Assembly (NCBI GenBank): GCA_031289865.1
Contig: JAITOQ010000046.1
Coordinates: 1-7,051, forward strand
Length of the DNA: 7,051 nucleotides
Origin: Clostridiales bacterium
GTDB lineage: Bacteria; Bacillota; Clostridia; Christensenellales; JAISNN01
Direction: 5' to 3'
The position numbers were made by a program, and so were the translations under genes. Position 1 is the first letter of the stretch. Each line of letters opens with the position of its first letter. Shown piece after piece: positions 5,029 to 7,051 of the stretch. The notes beneath the pieces are model-generated. The model made no database searches and was not told the DNA's origin. It saw only the letters and a list, made by a program, of their open reading frames with translations.

Positions 5029-6483
5029 ATGGACGAATTGAAGCAAAATCAAACGATCAAAGAAACGACCGACATGATGGTCAATGCAGATACGGGTGGC
5101 GAAACTGAAACCGAAATCGAAACCGTACCAAAAGCGGAAAACGCGGAGAAGGAAAACGAAACGAAAAACGAAGTTGATGATACTACGGCAAAAGCAATGG
5201 CAAAAGCGGAAAATGTTTCGGTCAAAAATCGGAAAGAGGAGTCCTTTACAAAAAAAGGCAAGCAAAAAAAATTATCAAAAAAACAAAAACGAGGGCTTAT
5301 TGCTATATGTATAGCGGCAGTTCTCATGTTGGGGATTGGGATACCCGTGGGGATTCAAAGTCAAGAATTGATTTTTATTCGTATAGACGGCGGTTATGCG
5401 GTTGTCGGTGGATGGGCGGCAGAACAAAAAACGGAAATCGTTATTCCTGAAACACACAATGGGAAACCTGTAATTGCCATAGGATATGAAAGTAAAAACA
5501 CGCTTCTTCTAGCTTTCAGTGGCTACCATGAATTGACCTCAATCACGCTTCCTAATTCGATCACAAGTATCGGGTATGCTGCTTTCTCTGATTGTTGGAA
5601 CCTGACCTCAATCGAGCTTCCTAATGTCACAAGTATCGGGGAAAGGGCTTTCTCTAATTGTAGCGGACTAACCTCAATCGAGCTTCCTAATGTCACAAGT
5701 GTCGGGGCGGGGGCTTTTGATAATTGTGACGGACTGACTTCAATCAATGTTGATGAAAGCAACCTATACTATAGTACATTAGACGGAGTATTATACAACA
5801 AAGATAAAACGATACTCATTGCTTATCCGGGAGGAAAGACGGGCGCAGCATTTACTGCACCTAATAGTGTGACAAGTATCGGTGAGGGTGCTTTCTCCGG
5901 TTGTAGCGGACTGACCACAATCACGCTACCTAATGTGACAAGTATCGGGGATTGGGCTTTCTATAATTGTAGCGGACTGACCACAATCACGCTACCTAAT
6001 GTGACAAGTATCGGGGATGCTGCTTTCGCTTTTTGTGGCGGACTGACCACAATCACGCTACCTAAAGTGACAAGTATCGGTAATGAGGCTTTCCGTGGTT
6101 GTAGAGGACTGATCAAAATCACTTTACCTAATGTGACAAGTATCGGTTATGAGGCTTTCTCTTATTGTGGCTATCCAACAATTTATGTAGAGGCTTCAAG
6201 TAAACCGAGCGGTTGGAATAGTTATTGGAACGGTTCAAACCGTCCTGTGGTATGGGGCTGTACGTTGTCGGCTGATAAGAGTTATGTAGTTTCGTTTACA
6301 AAGACGGCAAGCAGCATCGACAATCTGACCGCCGACTATGGAATTTCCGCTCCGTACCGCGAGGGCTATACCTTTGACGGTTGGGCGACGAGTGCGGGAA
6401 GTACAACGGCGGCATATGAATGGTGGAACGTAAATAACGCGGCGAACGGCGTGACGTTGTATGCGATTTGGATTAAAAAGTAA
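5029..6483 (+). CDS. BspA-like leucine-rich-repeat protein, N-terminally membrane-anchored, with a C-terminal Listeria-Bacteroides-type repeat
   Basis: Residues 1-60 are acidic and Thr/Glu-rich. Residues 61-88 are strongly basic (KKGKQKKLSKKQKR), followed by one membrane helix at 89-109 that begins GLIAICIAAVL. The positive charge before it suggests an N-in, C-out anchor. A BspA-type cap (about 114-150) leads to LRR_5 repeats of 22-23 residues with the pattern N-VTSIG--AF--C-GLT-I-LP. Full units start at 176, 199, 221, 279, 302, 324, 346 and 368. The two blocks are split by a 243-278 spacer of the LYNKDKTILIAYPGG kind. The C terminus (about 412-482, ending TLYAIW) resembles the Listeria-Bacteroides repeat, including a GYTFDGW motif. 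There is no LPXTG. AAAGGAGA (5016-5023) fixes the start. It is likely a surface adhesion or binding protein; the ligand is unknown. GC content is lower than in the upstream genes, and a terminator follows. Confidence 0.9.
   Translation: MDELKQNQTIKETTDMMVNADTGGETETEIETVPKAENAEKENETKNEVDDTTAKAMAKAENVSVKNRKEESFTKKGKQKKLSKKQKRGLIAICIAAVLMLGIGIPVGIQSQELIFIRIDGGYAVVGGWAAEQKTEIVIPETHNGKPVIAIGYESKNTLLLAFSGYHELTSITLPNSITSIGYAAFSDCWNLTSIELPNVTSIGERAFSNCSGLTSIELPNVTSVGAGAFDNCDGLTSINVDESNLYYSTLDGVLYNKDKTILIAYPGGKTGAAFTAPNSVTSIGEGAFSGCSGLTTITLPNVTSIGDWAFYNCSGLTTITLPNVTSIGDAAFAFCGGLTTITLPKVTSIGNEAFRGCRGLIKITLPNVTSIGYEAFSYCGYPTIYVEASSKPSGWNSYWNGSNRPVVWGCTLSADKSYVVSFTKTASSIDNLTADYGISAPYREGYTFDGWATSAGSTTAAYEWWNVNNAANGVTLYAIWIKK
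5863..6195 (+). repeat. In-gene 66-69 bp DNA repeats of the LRR block
   Basis: Five consecutive coding units start at 5863 (69 bp), 5932, 5998, 6064 and 6130 (66 bp each). They share near-identical words such as GTGACAAGTATCGG and GGACTGACCACAATCACGCT. Variation is concentrated at the three or four codons on either side of the AF pair. An earlier, more diverged block lies at 5554-5754. Such identity allows gain or loss of whole repeats in frame. Confidence 0.85.
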
Positions 6484-6527
6484 GGATTTGAACGCAAAGC
6501 AAGAAAAAAACAAATGGTAAAATGAGG

Positions 6528-6566
6528 AAAACAGCGGACGTTTTAGGGCGTTCGCTGTTTTTGTTA
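6528..6566 (+). terminator. Rho-independent terminator of the LRR gene
   Basis: The stem AAACAGCGGACG (6529-6540) pairs with CGTTCGCTGTTT (6549-6560) over 12 bp with one G-T pair, plus an outer A-T. The loop is TTTTAGGG, and TTTTTGTTAT overlaps and follows the 3' arm. It lies 45 bp after the LRR stop codon. Confidence 0.88.
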
Positions 6567-6569
6567 TGA

Positions 6570-6820
6570 GGTTATACGGCTGACGTTTGAGATTCTTCGC
6601 TTTGCTCAGAATGACATTGGCTTTTTGTGTTAGCGGTTATACGGCTGACGTTTGAGATTCTTCGCAAGCTCAGAATGACATTGGCTTTTTGTGTTAGCGG
6701 TTATACGGCTGACGTTTTAGATTCTTCGCAAGCTCAGAATGACATTGGCTTTTTGTGTTAGCGGTTATACGGCTGACGTTTGAGATTCTTCGCTATGCTC
6801 AGAATGACATTGGCTTTTTG
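6570..6820 (-). repeat. Four tandem copies of a 64-65 bp unit of the CATTCTGAG...GAAGAATC family
   Basis: Units start at 6570, 6635, 6699 and 6763; the last is cut at 6820. Each reads GGTTATACGGCTGACGTTT(G/T)AG, ATTCTTCGC, a variable 0-3 nt core, GCTCAGAATGACATTGGC, TTTTTGTGTTAGC. The units are nearly identical except the core (TTT, AA, AA, TAT). In the orientation used for the other copies the array is on the minus strand. With the hairpins at 6852-6890 and 6910-6975 it makes up the non-coding stretch 6484-6988. It lies between two convergent terminators. Confidence 0.9.
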
Positions 6821-6846
6821 GTCCGCATTATACCGATTATATCCCC

Positions 6847-6890
6847 ATTAAAAAATAGGTTGGAGCGTTTATCGTACTCCAACCTATTTT
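6847..6890 (-). terminator. Strong terminator for the minus-strand gene, possibly bidirectional
   Basis: Perfect 14-bp arms AAAATAGGTTGGAG (6852-6865) and CTCCAACCTATTTT (6877-6890) flank an 11-nt loop. On the minus strand the stem is followed by a T run (TTTTTTAATGGGG including the arm end), which fits termination of the converging gene. On the plus strand only TTTTCC follows, so it is weaker that way. Confidence 0.75.
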
Positions 6891-6909
6891 CCATTACAAG
6901 CGGTAAAAC

Positions 6910-6975
6910 TTTTGAAAAGAGTGCAGAGAAAAAATTTTCTTGTAAAATTTTGTCTCTGCATCATTCTTCTCAAAA
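6910..6975. repeat. Long imperfect hairpin just downstream of the minus-strand gene
   Basis: The inner arms 6922-6938 (TGCAGAGAAAAAATTTT) and 6944-6960 pair at 16 of 17 positions around the loop CTTGT. The outer arms TTTTGAAAAGA (6910-6920) and TCTTCTCAAAA (6965-6975) pair at 10 of 11. It starts 14 nt after the minus-strand stop codon. It could protect the mRNA 3' end or be a first terminator before the GC-richer one at 6847-6890. Confidence 0.65.
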
Positions 6976-6988
6976 AATAAAAACTAAA

Positions 6989-7051
6989 TTACTTATTCGC
7001 CAAGTGTTTATAGCTTTCCAGACGTTTTGCGGCGTCTGGTTCGTTTTTGTC
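6989..7051 (-). CDS. C-terminal 20 codons of a gene running in from the right edge
   Basis: Read on the minus strand from 7051, the frame is open and reads DKNEPDAAKRLESYKHLANK followed by TAA (6989-6991). The charged, helix-like composition, the AT-rich 3' flank and the two hairpins downstream on the same strand fit a true gene end. The fragment is too short to name a family. Confidence 0.5.
   Translation of the reverse strand, partial: DKNEPDAAKRLESYKHLANK

Noticed and set aside
6570..6820. A CRISPR array.
   Set aside because: The 64-65 bp unit repeats as a whole with no unique spacers, only four copies are present, and there are no cas genes. The same motif occurs singly elsewhere in the window.

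Overview
The window looks like a chromosomal segment of a Bacillota (Clostridia-type) bacterium. It carries rseP followed by ispG and then a PolC-related gene on one strand, which is a classical clostridial gene order. The genes have AGG/GGAG-type ribosome sites. The BspA-type leucine-rich-repeat surface protein and the dense intergenic repeats fit a host-associated anaerobe from an animal gut. The taxonomic and habitat statements are inference from gene content; no marker gene is present.

Layout. Positions 93-1268 encode the site-2 protease RseP/RasP. Positions 1484-2512 encode IspG, the 4Fe-4S enzyme of the MEP isoprenoid pathway. Positions 2820-4415 encode a 531-residue protein in the slot where polC normally lies. 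It keeps the PolC N-terminal region, the OB fold and a complete DEDDh proofreading exonuclease, but has no PHP and no polymerase domain. The gaps between these three genes (215 and 307 bp) are filled almost from stop codon to ribosome site by modular repeats: TGCATTC-type heptads, a GTAGGGGACGATG hairpin and a CATTCTGAG...GAAGAATC hairpin.

Positions 4416-5028 are gene-poor. They hold a third composite repeat, a good sigma-70-type promoter, a possible small gene with a run of ten G (4744-4920), a terminator-like hairpin with a T run, and further repeat copies. Positions 5029-6483 encode a membrane-anchored, probably surface-displayed BspA-like LRR protein whose repeats are nearly identical at DNA level. 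It ends at a strong terminator (6528-6566).

The last 0.5 kb is a four-copy tandem array of a 64-65 bp unit, then two long hairpins, then the last 20 codons of a gene converging from the minus strand. RseP (envelope proteolysis), IspG (isoprenoids) and the PolC-like exonuclease form the housekeeping block. The LRR gene and its repeats look like an accessory addition. The points most worth following are the polymerase-less PolC homologue, the modular repeat elements that fit between stop codons and ribosome sites, and the poly-G small ORF.
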